From: Nymphaea colorata
Lineage: Eukaryota > Streptophyta > Magnoliopsida > Nymphaeales > Nymphaeaceae
Assembly (NCBI RefSeq): GCF_008831285.2
Contig: NC_045147.1
Coordinates: 12,874,854-12,938,853 of the forward strand
Reading direction: 5' to 3'
DNA length: 64,000 nucleotides
Positions 1 to 11,150 of this stretch are shown piece after piece; the stretch's first letter is position 1, and every line of letters begins with the position of its first letter. The notes below the pieces were generated by a model. The model made no database searches, was not told the DNA's origin, and was given only the letters and a program-made list of their open reading frames with translations. Made by a program: the position numbers and the translations under genes.

Positions 1-1358
1 GCCTAACCCCCTTCTCATTTTCACGTTGGCTTTCTCTCTCTTCACGAGAGCTCTTCCGTCGTCTCGTTCGACCGACGGTGGCTTTCATGGGGAAGAAGAG
101 ATCGCCTTCCTCCAGCGGATTCCGACGCCACGGTTCCACATGAGCTCTCCTTCATCTCCTCCTCGTTCGTTCGGCGGTGGATTTTCCACCTATCATGAAG
201 GAGGAACAGAACCAGAGAGGGCGGAATCTGTCTTTCTCTTTGGCATTCTGCGGCGTGGAGTAGAGATTGTGGAAGGGACCTTGAGGATCCCTGCTCCCAC
301 AGACGACAGAGAGAAGGAGGGCCATCGACCTTTCCTTTGTCCAGCGGCAGCGGTAGAAACCACTGACCCAACCAGAGAGTGAAGCTAGGTTCCGTCGGAA
401 TACTAGCGGAGCGGTCGAGGGCGACTGGACTCTCACTTCATTTCCCTCTCTCTCTCGACATTCTCCGGCGACGAGAGGACCAAAGAAAAAAAAAGGGAAC
501 GGTGAACATATCAGAAAAAAAAAAAGAAAATCGAACGCCCCCATAGGCCACTGGAGTTATATTTCGTGGTTGCGTGAATCTCCGAGGGGGGAAGAAAAAA
601 GCTTGAGGCAAACAGCGACAACAAGGAAAACAAGAGTCATTCCGTTTGGCTAACGTATGCAAAAATCGAACCCTGCTGTCGACGTTAGTGGCAGAAACAG
701 AGGAGTCGAGCAGAGGAGTCGAGGGCTTCGTTCTTCACGGAAGAGGAGGACATGACTGGGGTTTCTGTCTAACGCTGGAGATTCGAGGACATAGCCGACT
801 CTCATAGTATCATCCTAATCATTCCCCCTTATTATTTTCACAACTACGCCATTTCGTTTCATCCATGCTTGTATGATTTCATTTTCAGGAAATCCATGAT
901 AGTTAGAAACAAGAGTTCTGGTATAACATGAAATCTTCAACTAGTATAATATGCGCATAAATATCTATCCACTAAAAACCAAACAGAAAAACACAAAGGC
1001 TACATGTGGGTATACATATATAGTTCCTTACGCATATTTATCTATGAGCAGTCAAATTTATAGGGACTACATGATGCATTCATAGCTAAATATTCCCATA
1101 CCCTTTTCAAATCCAAGATGACTTTCCACCAACCTAGCGCTGCAACAATAAGGGATGATTATTTTTCAATCTCTCTCAAGGAAATCAATCACCCGTCATT
1201 TTTCTTTCCTCTTTCTTTCTTTTCGTAACTGCTCCCTCTATGATTTAATTGACAGTTTCCTTTTTATGTAACCGTCAATTAAATCTACCACTTATAATTC
1301 CTTCTTAATTTTAACGTTTCAATAGTTTATGGAAACCAAATACAATCAGGAATCTTAC
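1..1358. other. Unassigned stretch; right part probably Gypsy LTR
   Basis: I recognise no gene here. The first 660 bases are pyrimidine-rich on parts of both strands (ctctctc and gaagaag tracts) and give only short overlapping frames without family motifs. The right part, up to about 1,359, is probably the 3' LTR of the minus-strand Gypsy remnant next to it: read on the minus strand the stretch starts TGTAAGATTCC directly after a purine-rich tract. I could not find the other LTR edge, so how much of 1-1,358 belongs to the LTR is open. Confidence 0.35.
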
Positions 1359-1359
1359 A

Positions 1360-1371
1360 TCCTCCCCCCTA
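1360..1371 (-). other. Polypurine tract of the Gypsy element
   Basis: On the minus strand the sequence reads AGGGGGGAGGATG-like purines immediately before TGTAAGATTCC. Ty3/Gypsy elements carry such a polypurine tract, the primer for plus-strand DNA synthesis, just upstream of the 3' LTR, which normally begins with TG. This sets the LTR edge at about position 1,359. Confidence 0.6.
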
Positions 1372-1405
1372 AAAAGAAATTTCGTCTTTGAAATTTGAGT
1401 GTACC

Positions 1406-3690
1406 TTATTGAAACAATTGGAGATAACTCTTTCTCATGTCCTCTTCTGGCTCCCACGTACATTTTTTGATGCCATGATGCTGCCGTTCTACTTGAACTA
1501 GTGGGATGTTCTTCTTTCGCAACACATGTTCCTTTCGGTCTACAATTCGAAGCGACTTTTCTTTTGTTGTCATGTCCTCTTGCAGATCAACTTTTTTGTA
1601 GTCTATCACATGTGATGGTTCAGGTATATACTTCCTTAACATCGGCACGTGAAATACTTGATGAACATGGCTATGCTGTGGTGGGAGTGCGATTCGATAT
1701 GCAACTTCTCCAACTTTTTCCAGAATCTCGAACGGACCAATGTATCTTGGACTCAATTTTCCCTTCTTTCCAAATCGAAAAACACTTTTAGTGGGTGATA
1801 TCTTGACAAATACATGATCTCCTGCATCAAAAGCCAACTCTGTCTGTCGTTGGTCTGAGTAACTCTTTTGTTGACTCTGAGCAGCCAAAAGTTTCTTTCG
1901 GATCATGTTGACTTGGTCAGTGTAGTGTTGGATTACTAAAGGATCATCAATTTTGTTGTCTTCTATCTCAGTCCAACATGATGGTGATCTTTAAGGTCGG
2001 CCATAGAGAGTTTTAAATGGAGCCATTCCAATGCTAGAATGAGAACTGTCATTGTAGGCAATTTCGACCAACTTTACATATTTATCCCATTCACCCTTAC
2101 ATTGCAAAACACAAGCTCTTAACATATCCTCAAGAGTCTGGATTGTTCACTCAGACTGCCCATCTGTTTGCGGATGAAATGTTGTAATCAGTTTCAATTT
2201 TGTTCCCAACGCTTCCTGTAACCTTCCCCAGAACTTGGATGTAAATCTTGGACCTTTGTCGGAGATGATTGATTTAGGGATGTTATGCAGTCTCACAATT
2301 TCGTCAACATACAATTCAGCTAGACTTTCCAGTGATTGCGAAATCTTGATAGGAAGGAAATGTGCAGATTTAGTTAGACGATCTACTACTACTCAAATAG
2401 CATCGTGTTGTCGTCGAGTATGTGGTAACCCCACTATGAAATCCATGGTAATGCCTTTCCATTTTCATTGAGGAATTTCTATCTGTTGCATCAAACTGGT
2501 TTCTGATGTTCCACTTTAACCTGTTGACACACCAAGCATCGTGAGACGAATTCAGCAATCTCTTTCTTCATTTCTGGCCACCAAAAGTTTATTCTTAAAT
2601 TTTGATACATCTTGGTGCTTCCCGGATGTATGGTGCATCTCGTTTTATGTGCCTCTTCGAGCAACTTGTTTTTCACCTCTGGATCATTCGGAACCCACAA
2701 TCTTCCATTGAACCATACAGATCCATCATCATCTTCAGAATAAGGAGTTTCTTTCTTCTTGTAACACTCATGTCTCAACTTTGTATATTCAGGGATTTGT
2801 TTTTGTTCCTCAATAATTTCTTCAAGGAATCTATCTCTAATTATTCTGGCACACTTCACCTTTCCATTTTCATCTCGTAATGGATGCCATTATTCAAAGT
2901 CTTCCTCCAAATTCCATGTTTGTATTAACGGTCCAGCAGCTTTAGCAGGCGCTTTTCTACTGAGTGCATCAGCTACCACATTAGTCTTTTCTGGATGATA
3001 CTTTATCTCAAAGTCATAATCTTTGAGATATTCCAGTCATCTTCTTTGTCTTAGATTCAATTCCTTCTGCGAGAACAAGTATTTGAGAGATTTGTGGTCA
3101 GAAAATACTTCAAATTCCACTCCATATAGATAATGCATCCATATTTTTAGCGCAAATACAACAACTTCTAATTGCAGATCGTATGTTGGATAGTTCTTCT
3201 CGTGTTGTTTCAGTTGTCTAGAGGTATATGCTATAACGTTGTCGTTTTGCATAAGCATCGCTCCATAACATGTCCCCGAAGCATCGGTATATACCACAAA
3301 CCCTTTCCTTCCATTTGGCAATGCTAGAATTTGGGCACTGGTCAAACTGTCTTTCAACAACTGAAAACTCTTTTGACAGCCCTCAATCCATGTAAATTTC
3401 ACTCTTTTCTGTAACAGTTTAGTCATTGGGGTTGCAATTTTCAAGAAATCCTTAATGAACTTCCTGTAGTAACCTGCCAAACCAAGAAAACTTCTGATTT
3501 CTGTTACATTAGTTGGTGCATTCCATTGTTGTACAGCTTCTACCTTGACCGGATCAACTGCCACTCCCTCCTTAGAGATTACATGTCCCAAGAAATTCAC
3601 TTTGTCTAGCCAAAATTCGCACTTTGAATACTTGGCATATAGTTGATTTTGTCTCAATATTTTAATCACTATCTCAAGATGTACTGCACG
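1406..3690 (-). pseudogene. Ty3/Gypsy chromovirus-type pol fragment, truncated and with stops
   Basis: Reading on the minus strand from 3,690 leftwards, the domains follow Gypsy order. First comes the end of reverse transcriptase ([10 protein letters not shown], then LGHVISKEG). RNase H follows ([15 protein letters not shown], then [11 protein letters not shown]), to about 3,037. The integrase zinc-binding domain lies at about 2,491-2,859 (CLVCQQVK, HPGSTKMYQN). The integrase core is at about 1,900-2,460 (DKGPRFTSKFW, HPQTDGQSE). The C-terminal tail at 1,406-1,906 (HQVFHVPMLRKY, CTWEPEEDM) is typical of plant chromoviruses such as the Tekay/Del lineage. Gag, protease and the catalytic part of reverse transcriptase are missing beyond 3,690. 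In-frame stops lie at 3,037-3,039, 2,465-2,467, 2,393-2,395 and 2,147-2,149, and there is a frameshift near 2,500. It cannot be functional. Confidence 0.9.
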
Positions 3691-4560
3691 AGTCGGTCCC
3701 TAAGAAGCGAGCCGAGTGCATGTGCTTACCATTCTAGATGAACGACGTCAAGCTGCTTCAAGAAGTCCCCAACCGAGCAGCGCGCAGAGAGAGAAGACGA
3801 TGCAAGGATGAAGGGCTTTCCATCCGACACGAGTTCAAAGAACTTGAAAGTTTGGTAACTGGCAGTTTCAAACTGTTTCCGTCAAGAAAATAAGTTGGAT
3901 TGCGGCCTGTTTGTGCTTGCAGTTAATGGATCAGCTTTAATTGGCCATCAAATTCAAGACGGACCACTGTTTTCACATCTGATTGGTGGAGATCGATTCC
4001 GGTCACAGCTTCAATCAGATTTATATTTGACAAGCAGATATAATATAACGCCTTAGACCGCAAGTATTTTTTGAGCACATATCTTACATTTTTAAGCTGC
4101 TTGTTATAAGTTGCTAATTACAGTGGTCAACTTTCTCATGAATTGGAGTCTTTAGATGAGACTTGTACAAATAGATAGAGCCCGTGATCAGCTCTCCAAT
4201 GATACTATGTTGAAATTAGGTTATGTCTGCCGAAAACTGGTATTATGTTTAAGTTTGAGTCCTTTAAAAACTTTTGGAAACCTAAGTTTTTAAAAATTGG
4301 TGGGCTAATTATTTGAAAATGTCCAATTCCCTTAGGAATTTAACTACAAGTTAGTAGGTAAATTAGAAAATTGGTTAAGTAAGAGATTAGTGATCCTAAA
4401 TAGGTTTAACATATGCTTAATTATGACTTAAATATAGATTAACCTTAATTAATAGTGAATATTGGCGATGTGAACCTCATTTCAGTCATACCCGTAACAT
4501 TTAATATAAAAGAGTTCAACATTTAAATTTTAAGAATTGTCGCAAGGTTACTGCCACTGA
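3691..4560. other. Intergenic, no recognised feature
   Basis: The Gypsy homology stops abruptly at about 3,690. The following bases have no open frame of note and no motif I can name; the stretch becomes AT-rich to the right. It may hold an unrecognised LTR or transposon scrap. Confidence 0.4.
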
Positions 4561-5060
4561 AGATCTTGTGCCTATTGATAGCTCTATCACCCAACCAAAG
4601 AATGATCATCTAAATTATCATCTTTTGTGTTCGTTACAGCTATATGATTCTCTCATGGCTTATGAATTTGGTCAGTAAAGAGATTGCAAGTAGCATTGCC
4701 TACAGAACTACTTCTCGTGGTACTTGGGAAAACTTAAGGGAACGATATACGCAAAGTCAAGCTTTAAGCATATATGAAATTCAAAGTTGCATATATATGG
4801 CTTCAGCAAGAAACTATGGTACTTGGGAAAACTTAAGGGGGCGATATACCCAAAGACAAGCTTTAAGCATATAGCAAATTCAAAGTTTTATATTTATGAC
4901 TTTAACAAGAAACTATGTCTGTTGCCTCTTACTTCGCAAAAAAGAAGGCTTTAAGGGAAGAACTAAGTTCCTATATGACCGTACTCGATGTTCTTGTGGT
5001 GCAAAGAAGATTTACCTCGAGCAGCTAATTCGATTTTTAATGGGACCTATCTTTTAGAAA
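4560..5060 (+). pseudogene. Copia gag (UBN2-type) remnant
   Basis: The translated pieces contain the typical Copia gag pattern: WLMNLVSKEIASSIAYRTTS, then GTWENLRERYTQ, and further on, in a shifted frame, a CSCG motif that in plant Copia gag precedes the QxxFLMGL-like segment. A stop interrupts the first part, a frameshift the second, and one segment is duplicated in tandem. No pol part follows, so this is an isolated fragment. The assignment rests on motif pattern only. Confidence 0.6.
4719..4916 (+). repeat. Two tandem 99-bp units inside the gag remnant
   Basis: A unit beginning ggtacttgggaaaactt at 4,719 repeats at 4,818 with a few substitutions. The period is 99 bp, i.e. 33 codons, so the duplication did not itself shift the frame; the second unit carries a TAG stop. 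Confidence 0.85.
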
Positions 5061-5662
5061 AATGACAAAACTAAAAGAATGGTCATAGAAAAGCCCTCTT
5101 TTTCAGAAAAAAATTAGTTTTGTAGTTCAAAAATAGGACAGCCATATTAAACTACAAAAAGGTCCATTTTTTTGAGGAAGATGTCAACGAAAAGAAACTA
5201 AAAAAAAAACGAAAACACGTTTCTTTTATGATTTTTTGGGCTTTTTTTTTGCATTTTCTATTGATGTATTTTTCACTTTCACATTTTTTGCATTTTATAT
5301 TTGCAGTGTTCTAGCTTTTCAAACTTTTTAAAATTTGCTGAAATTTTATCGAAAAAAACAATTTTACCTTATGATACCCATATAAAACATCACCATTTAA
5401 GACCTAGAAAGGTGATTTGTAATTATGCTTAAAACTAATACCATCAGATCAAGTGTAAATTTTTAAATTCAAATCTAATCTGATTTCTTAATTTAATGTT
5501 AATGTTTTTCCTATCTGACTTTTTTTTTTAAGTATTTCACTTCGATGTTCAATACAAATTCTTCCATTGATACCCTAACTAATGTGTGGTCCTCCTAGAG
5601 TTGTCTATAATAAGTTTTTCATTTTATTGACATGGGAAACCACAATGAGCCAAGAAACTTTG

Positions 5663-6162
<500 letters not shown>

Positions 6163-6172
6163 GTTTATGCAC

Positions 6173-6705
6173 TATGTCACCTGTGTGCGGGGTACGGGTG
6201 CTGGTGCCGGTGCGGTACATCTCAAAAAAATTAGGTGCGGCGGTGCGGTGAAGATATTTTATTAATATTAATAATATTATTATTATTATTATTAATTTTT
6301 TTTAGAAATTAAATAACACAATTAAAATTATACATTTTATGGTAGTGGAAAAAAATCAAAAAAGAAATGTTTGAAAAAAAGACAAACAGATTGTTTTATG
6401 AAAGCCATCGTTTTTTTTGAAAGAGAAAGGAGAACATATAATATATCTATAGATGTATTTAACTTAAATGTAATGGCTGGCGGGTGAGAATGGTGGATTT
6501 GATTTTATGGATTTTGTATCTGATTTTTTCTCGAAATCAGATTTAGATCCAAACCATAAACTTGGTTTAGATTTGGTTTCGAAACTAGATCCAACCCCCG
6601 GGTGCGGTTTGGGTGCGAGCTCATCAGCGGGTGTTGGGTGCGCACCTGGAGCGCACCCGCACGGGTGCGGGTGCGAGCTCACCTGAAACGCACCCAGGTG
6701 ACCTA
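6173..6705. mobile_element. Non-autonomous DNA transposon with 10-bp target duplication
   Basis: The ends are inverted repeats: the left end reads TATGTCACCTGTGTGCG and the right end, reverse-complemented, TAGGTCACCTGGGTGCG (15 of 17 match). It is flanked on both sides by the identical 10-mer gtttatgcac (6,163-6,172 and 6,706-6,715). Both subterminal regions are GC-rich and full of the motif GGGTGCGG, while the middle is AT-rich. There is no transposase. A 9-10-bp duplication fits Mutator-like elements better than hAT (8 bp), but GGGTGCG-type subterminal repeats are often seen in hAT relatives; the superfamily is left open. Confidence 0.8.
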
Positions 6706-6715
6706 GTTTATGCAC

Positions 6716-7234
6716 GTAACCAGCTTCCCCAGCGTATGCCATTCTAACATTGTTAGGGATGAAAATGAAACTTGATAAATTTTACATTGTGAAATAACCA
6801 AAAATACCCTTATATTAAAATGCTAAAACATGTGTTCCCATGTTAACATCGTAGCCTTCTTAGATTTACTTATTAATTTTAAATATAAAGACCTCAGATC
6901 TTCATTAAGACGCATTCGTTTTTCAGCAGAGAATTACCACCACGATGCAGGTGAGTTGACAAGGTTAAGTGCTCATGCTACTTTTTAGAGAGCAAGATGG
7001 TAATTTTTCACTAATGTAAGTTGTAACAGTGAACTTTACAGAAACTAACTTTTAAATCTTTTCAACTGACGAAGAACTAACTTTCTCGTCTTTTCAAAAT
7101 TAACATAGAAAACTGAGCTGCATTTTTATTGTCCAACTCTCTAGGACATTTGTTCATAGAGGTATGGCCCGCGTAGCCTTTAGAGAATGAAAAACTTCAT
7201 AATTTTTACATTCATTTCTCAAGGTGAGAGTGGA
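6716..7234. other. Intergenic, no recognised feature
   Basis: AT-rich DNA with no coding frame of note. It lies upstream of the duplicated block that precedes the P450 gene. Confidence 0.45.
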
Positions 7235-7850
7235 CTTTATATATATATATATATATAATTTTTTTAAGTCAGATGGCTACCTCTATAAAAGAACAGATAG
7301 TTTTTATTTTGTGTTGCTAAAAACGTGCCAAAATGTGTACTTAAACAGTCAATGACAAAGCTGGGGACTTGTTGATTTTCTTCCTTACAAAAGCGGTGAC
7401 GTTATCATGAAGTAGCAAAAGGAAAATAAAAGTACCAAATTAACATAATGAGCGCTTGAATTACATTTTTCCCTTTGGAATAACACAACAGGTCTCTAAT
7501 CCAGATTAGCGTTTAAAATCCTAACGATGTGTTTGCTTAGAATATGTTTGCCTTCTACTTGTTATGTGAAAGAGGCCACTTCTTATTTTATAGATTAATT
7601 CGATTCGTTTACGGAGTTGAGTTTGCATAATAAGTAATCGTTAATTTCGTATCGGGTCCCTTGGTTCCTCAGAAAAATATTAACACGAAATAAGTTTTCT
7701 AAGCTCTCCCACTTGGGGAAAAGTGGCCAAACATTGGTTAACCATTAAGCTGTTGAAACACATTTATGTCCTTAAATTTCTTTAATATCTGATCGCGTAA
7801 ATCCATGTCCATGACTATATGATATCACAATTCAGATCCATAGAAAGAAG
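7235..7850 (+). repeat. CYP89 upstream region, copy 1 of a duplicated block
   Basis: Several blocks match the sequence at 21,139-23,110 in the same order and orientation. Both have a TA microsatellite at the left. Both share caatgacaaag, ttatcatgaa, ggccacttcttattttata, a ctcccacttggggaaaagtg-like block, and near 7,825 an attcagatcca block. In this copy the P450 gene follows about 380 bases later, so the block is its upstream region. A CTATAAAAG stretch at 7,283-7,291 looks like a TATA box but is some 940 bases from the start codon, so its role is uncertain. Confidence 0.75.
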
Positions 7851-8228
7851 GAACCACACAATTCCGAGATGTGACCTTCGTAGATGCGCCGGGACAGTGA
7901 CGAAGCAGAGAAGGTTCATCAAGACGGGTTTTCTGCTCTCTCTCTCTCTCTCTTTCTCTGAATTTCTTTCTTCCCCCGTATGTGAAGAGATGCCATTTTG
8001 ATGTGCAGAAGATTCTTTCATCTGGACGGCTGTGCTTTCTTCTGTGTTTTCCCTTTCTGAGATGATGCAAATTCGAGTTCGTTCCTTTTGTTCTTGAGGA
8101 ACAGCGACAAACCTCAATACCCTACTACGGTTTCTGTTGATTTCGCTCCAAATCTGAGGAGAAAAGTAGGGGGCAGCAGTCTGTCTCATCTCCCCAGCCC
8201 CAAAAGTCTGCAAGCAGGAGGAGCCAAC

Positions 8229-9734
8229 ATGGATTCCTGGATTATCTTCTTCCTCACCCTCTTCATCATCTCCGTCTCTCTCATCCTTGTCGGCCTCCCA
8301 CATGGAATCGGCAAGAAGAAGAAGAAGATCCCACCTGGCCCAAAAGGGCTCCCCATCATAGGCAATTTGCATCAGCTTGGCCTAAGATTCTTTGAGGTCG
8401 AACCCATTTTGCGCAAGCTAAGAGCGCAGTATGGCCCCGTCTTCAGCGTCCGCTTTGGCCCTCGGACGGCCATCTTCGTCGCTGCCCATGACCTCGCGCA
8501 CCAGGCCCTGGTTCAAAGTGGCGCAACCTTCGCCGGCCGGCCTCGAGCTGCGGGTTTCGCCCGCATCATTAACAGCAATCAGCACAACATCAGCTCAGCC
8601 AACTACGGCCCCTTGTGGCGCCTCTTCCGCCGTAACCTCATGGCCGAGGTCCTCAGCCCCGCCCGAACCAAGTCCTTCGCCGAAGGCCGTGAGTGGGTGT
8701 TGACCCTTCTGTTGGGGAGGCTCAGGACCGAAGCCGACGCAAATGGAGGCGTAGTCGTCCCGGGGAGGATCTTTCAGCACGCCATGTTCTGCTTGCTTCT
8801 GTTCATGTGCTTCGGCGAGAAGGTGGAGGACGACGTGGTCCAAAAGGTGGAAACCGCACTGCGCACTGCGCTTCTAGCCTTCGGGCGATTCAACGTCTTG
8901 GGCATCTTCCCCATACTCGGCAAGATCTTCTTCCGGCAACGATGGCGCGACCTGTTGGAGATCAGGCGGAAGCAAGAAGAGGCCATCCTGCCCCTTATCC
9001 GAGCCCGGCAATCCGTAGACGAGAAGAATCGCTTCTGCTATGTCGATTCACTCCTCTCTCTAGAGCTTCCCGATGGCAGGAAACTGGACGAAGGGGAGAT
9101 GGTCACGCTCTGCAACGAGTTCCTTAATGGCGGCACCGATACGACTTCTACGGCGGTGCAATGGGTGATGGCCAATTTGGTGAAGGACCCCCAAATTCAG
9201 GGGAAGCTCCACGAGGAGATAAGGACCGTCGCTGGCGAAGACGGAGAGGTGAGCGAGGAAAGCGTTTCACGGATGCCTTACCTCAAGGCGGTGATCATGG
9301 AGGCTCTTAGGAGGCACCCGCCGGGCCACTTCGTGCTGCCACACACAGTCACGGAGGAGGAGGTGAGTCTCAATGGCTACTCTGTGCCCAAGGACGCGAC
9401 GATCAACTTCATGGTAGGGGAGATGGGGTTGGACGAGAGGGTATGGAAGCATCCTCTCGAGTTCAGACCAGAGAGGTTCCTCCCCGGAGGCGAAGGAGAA
9501 GACGTGGACATCACGGGGAGCAGAGAGATCAAGATGATGCCTTTCGGCGCAGGTAGAAGGATCTGCCCGGGGATGGGCCTAGCCATGCTGCACCTTCAGT
9601 ACTTCGTGGCCAACATGGTCCGTGAGTTCGAGTGGTCGGTGCCGGACGGAGAGCCGGTGGACTTGACCGAGAAGGTGGCATTCACGGTTGTGATGAAGAA
9701 TCCATTAAGGGCGAAGATTCAGTCTAGGAAGTGA
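8229..9734 (+). CDS. Cytochrome P450, CYP89 family-like
   Basis: A single uninterrupted exon of 501 codons, normal length for a microsomal plant P450. Residues 4-22 form a hydrophobic N-terminal anchor, followed by a lysine run and the proline hinge PPGPKG (35-40). The oxygen-binding helix I motif is GGTDTTS (301-307), the K-helix ExxR is E358-R361, the PERF motif is RPERF (413-417), and the haem loop is FGAGRRICPG (439-448) with C446 as haem ligand. PPGHFVLPH (364-372) and DITGSREIKMMPFG (427-440) are typical of CYP89, whose members are usually intronless. In Arabidopsis CYP89A9 oxidises chlorophyll breakdown products in the ER; substrate here is unknown. The frame is open 47 codons further upstream to 8,088, but the methionine at 8,229 starts exactly at the anchor, so I chose it. 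The gene is much more GC-rich than its surroundings. Confidence 0.93.
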   Translation: MDSWIIFFLTLFIISVSLILVGLPHGIGKKKKKIPPGPKGLPIIGNLHQLGLRFFEVEPILRKLRAQYGPVFSVRFGPRTAIFVAAHDLAHQALVQSGATFAGRPRAAGFARIINSNQHNISSANYGPLWRLFRRNLMAEVLSPARTKSFAEGREWVLTLLLGRLRTEADANGGVVVPGRIFQHAMFCLLLFMCFGEKVEDDVVQKVETALRTALLAFGRFNVLGIFPILGKIFFRQRWRDLLEIRRKQEEAILPLIRARQSVDEKNRFCYVDSLLSLELPDGRKLDEGEMVTLCNEFLNGGTDTTSTAVQWVMANLVKDPQIQGKLHEEIRTVAGEDGEVSEESVSRMPYLKAVIMEALRRHPPGHFVLPHTVTEEEVSLNGYSVPKDATINFMVGEMGLDERVWKHPLEFRPERFLPGGEGEDVDITGSREIKMMPFGAGRRICPGMGLAMLHLQYFVANMVREFEWSVPDGEPVDLTEKVAFTVVMKNPLRAKIQSRK

Positions 9735-9969
9735 TAGAATCTTTGGTGATCGCCGTTCACAAATAGTTTATACTCTTTAAACTAGTGAGACATGATGATT
9801 TAAAATATATTAAGGTTCGAGCTTGCCGTCAGTGTGTTGGCATAGGTAGTATGTTTCATATAATGGGCGTTGCCGTTCGCTGCCCAAGTATCCTTGTGTC
9901 GTTTATGTTGTAAAACAAAAAAATGTGTGAATAAATGTCGTATTATTGGATGGGTTTATCAAATATGCC

Positions 9970-10253
9970 TAGAATTGAACACTAGTTGTCGAGCTCGAGT
10001 TTAGTCAGCTTGAGCTCAGCTCGACTAATGAAACCTCGAGCTCGATTTCACTCGATCTCGAGAACAGTTTAAGGCTCGAGTTCGACTTGGCAGTTACATG
10101 TTGAGCTCAAACTCAACTCAATTATTTGAACGAGTCGACTCATGAATTCGTGCTCGACTCGTTAAGCAAATGACTTAGTTCGAACTCGTTTATGAGCTGA
10201 GCTTTAACGAATCGAGCTCAAGCTCGAGTAGCTCGACTCGTTGTTCACTCCTA
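9970..10253. mobile_element. GAGCTCGAG-rich small inverted-repeat element (hAT-like MITE)
   Basis: The stretch is packed with short GAGCTC, CTCGAG and GACTCG motifs. The left end (tagaattgaacac) and the reverse-complemented right end (taggagtgaacaac) resemble each other. Such motif-rich elements of 200-300 bases ending in TAGGAGTGAAC are commonly non-autonomous hAT elements in plants. I could not see a clear target duplication, so the ends are approximate. Confidence 0.55.
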
Positions 10254-10526
10254 GTTGACTGGTTGAATTTATTACTGGGTTGGCCTAACCCCAGCAAAAG
10301 TAAGTTTTGGATCGGACCTCTTTTTGAAAAGATTCAAGGAACCGGCCAAGTTGAATCTAATCAACAAGGCAAGTTTTAATACATCTTTTTAATTTTTGGC
10401 ACAATAAATAAATCCTCAACCGTAAGATTCAATTAACTAGAAGAGATCGGGTAATATAACCCACTTTTGTTAAAACTAGGTTTTGTGAAAATCAAGTTTT
10501 TTTTTAATGAATTTTAGGAACTTTGG

Positions 10527-11150
10527 TTTTGTTTGGATAACGCCTTGAAAATTTTGGACTTTTGAAAACCTATTTTGTTAATGAGTTTTGCAAACCAGAT
10601 TGTTTGGATGAACAAAAATGGGGTTTACATTGTGCTTTAGAAAACTATAGGAAAGTTTCATTAATACTATCTATAAGTACTTATTATCATTACTATTGTT
10701 ATTTAAAAAAAAAAAATGAAAATGAACTGAAGAGTGCCACGGGGTGGTTTATCACTTTTGAAGCCACTATATATTATATACTGAGTCTACATGATGTGAG
10801 GCACATATCAAAACCATCAAAAGTATTCAATGGTTAAAAGAAAAAGAATCACGCCTGTGAATTAATTCGATAATCAAGAAAAAATGATTTCTCATAGCTT
10901 GATTTACAACTAAGGTTGTTGAAATTGTTTATAATAATAACCAAAAGAAATAAACATTACCCTTTCCCTCAAAACGTTGTTTTGAGTGAAAAAATACCCC
11001 CATCATGTTATTGAAAATGTGTAAGAAAACACTGTTTTGAGAAACTTAGGTTTTTAAAAACCTAATTTGTTGTTGGTCCTGACACCCTCAAAACAAAGTT
11101 TGAAAAGCAATCTCAAACCTAGTTTTGAGGTTGCATCCAAACACATCCTT
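10527..11150. mobile_element. Foldback-like MITE candidate
   Basis: The left part reads tttgtttggataacgcc and the right part, reverse-complemented, reads tgtttggatgcaacc; both are followed inward by CAAAAC or TTTTGAA blocks. Motifs such as AAAACCTGG and GTTTGGATG recur between 10.5 and 11.3 kb and again at 38.0-38.35 kb, which points to a dispersed MITE family. There is no coding potential. The ends are uncertain. Confidence 0.4.

Noticed and set aside
26-544. Three overlapping frames of 109-130 codons at the left edge
   Set aside because: They overlap each other on both strands, are rich in low-complexity tracts and match no family I know; more likely LTR or leader-type DNA.
8088-8228. Upstream extension of the P450 frame by 47 codons
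   Set aside because: The family starts at a hydrophobic anchor, which begins at the methionine at 8,229; the upstream codons look like 5' leader.
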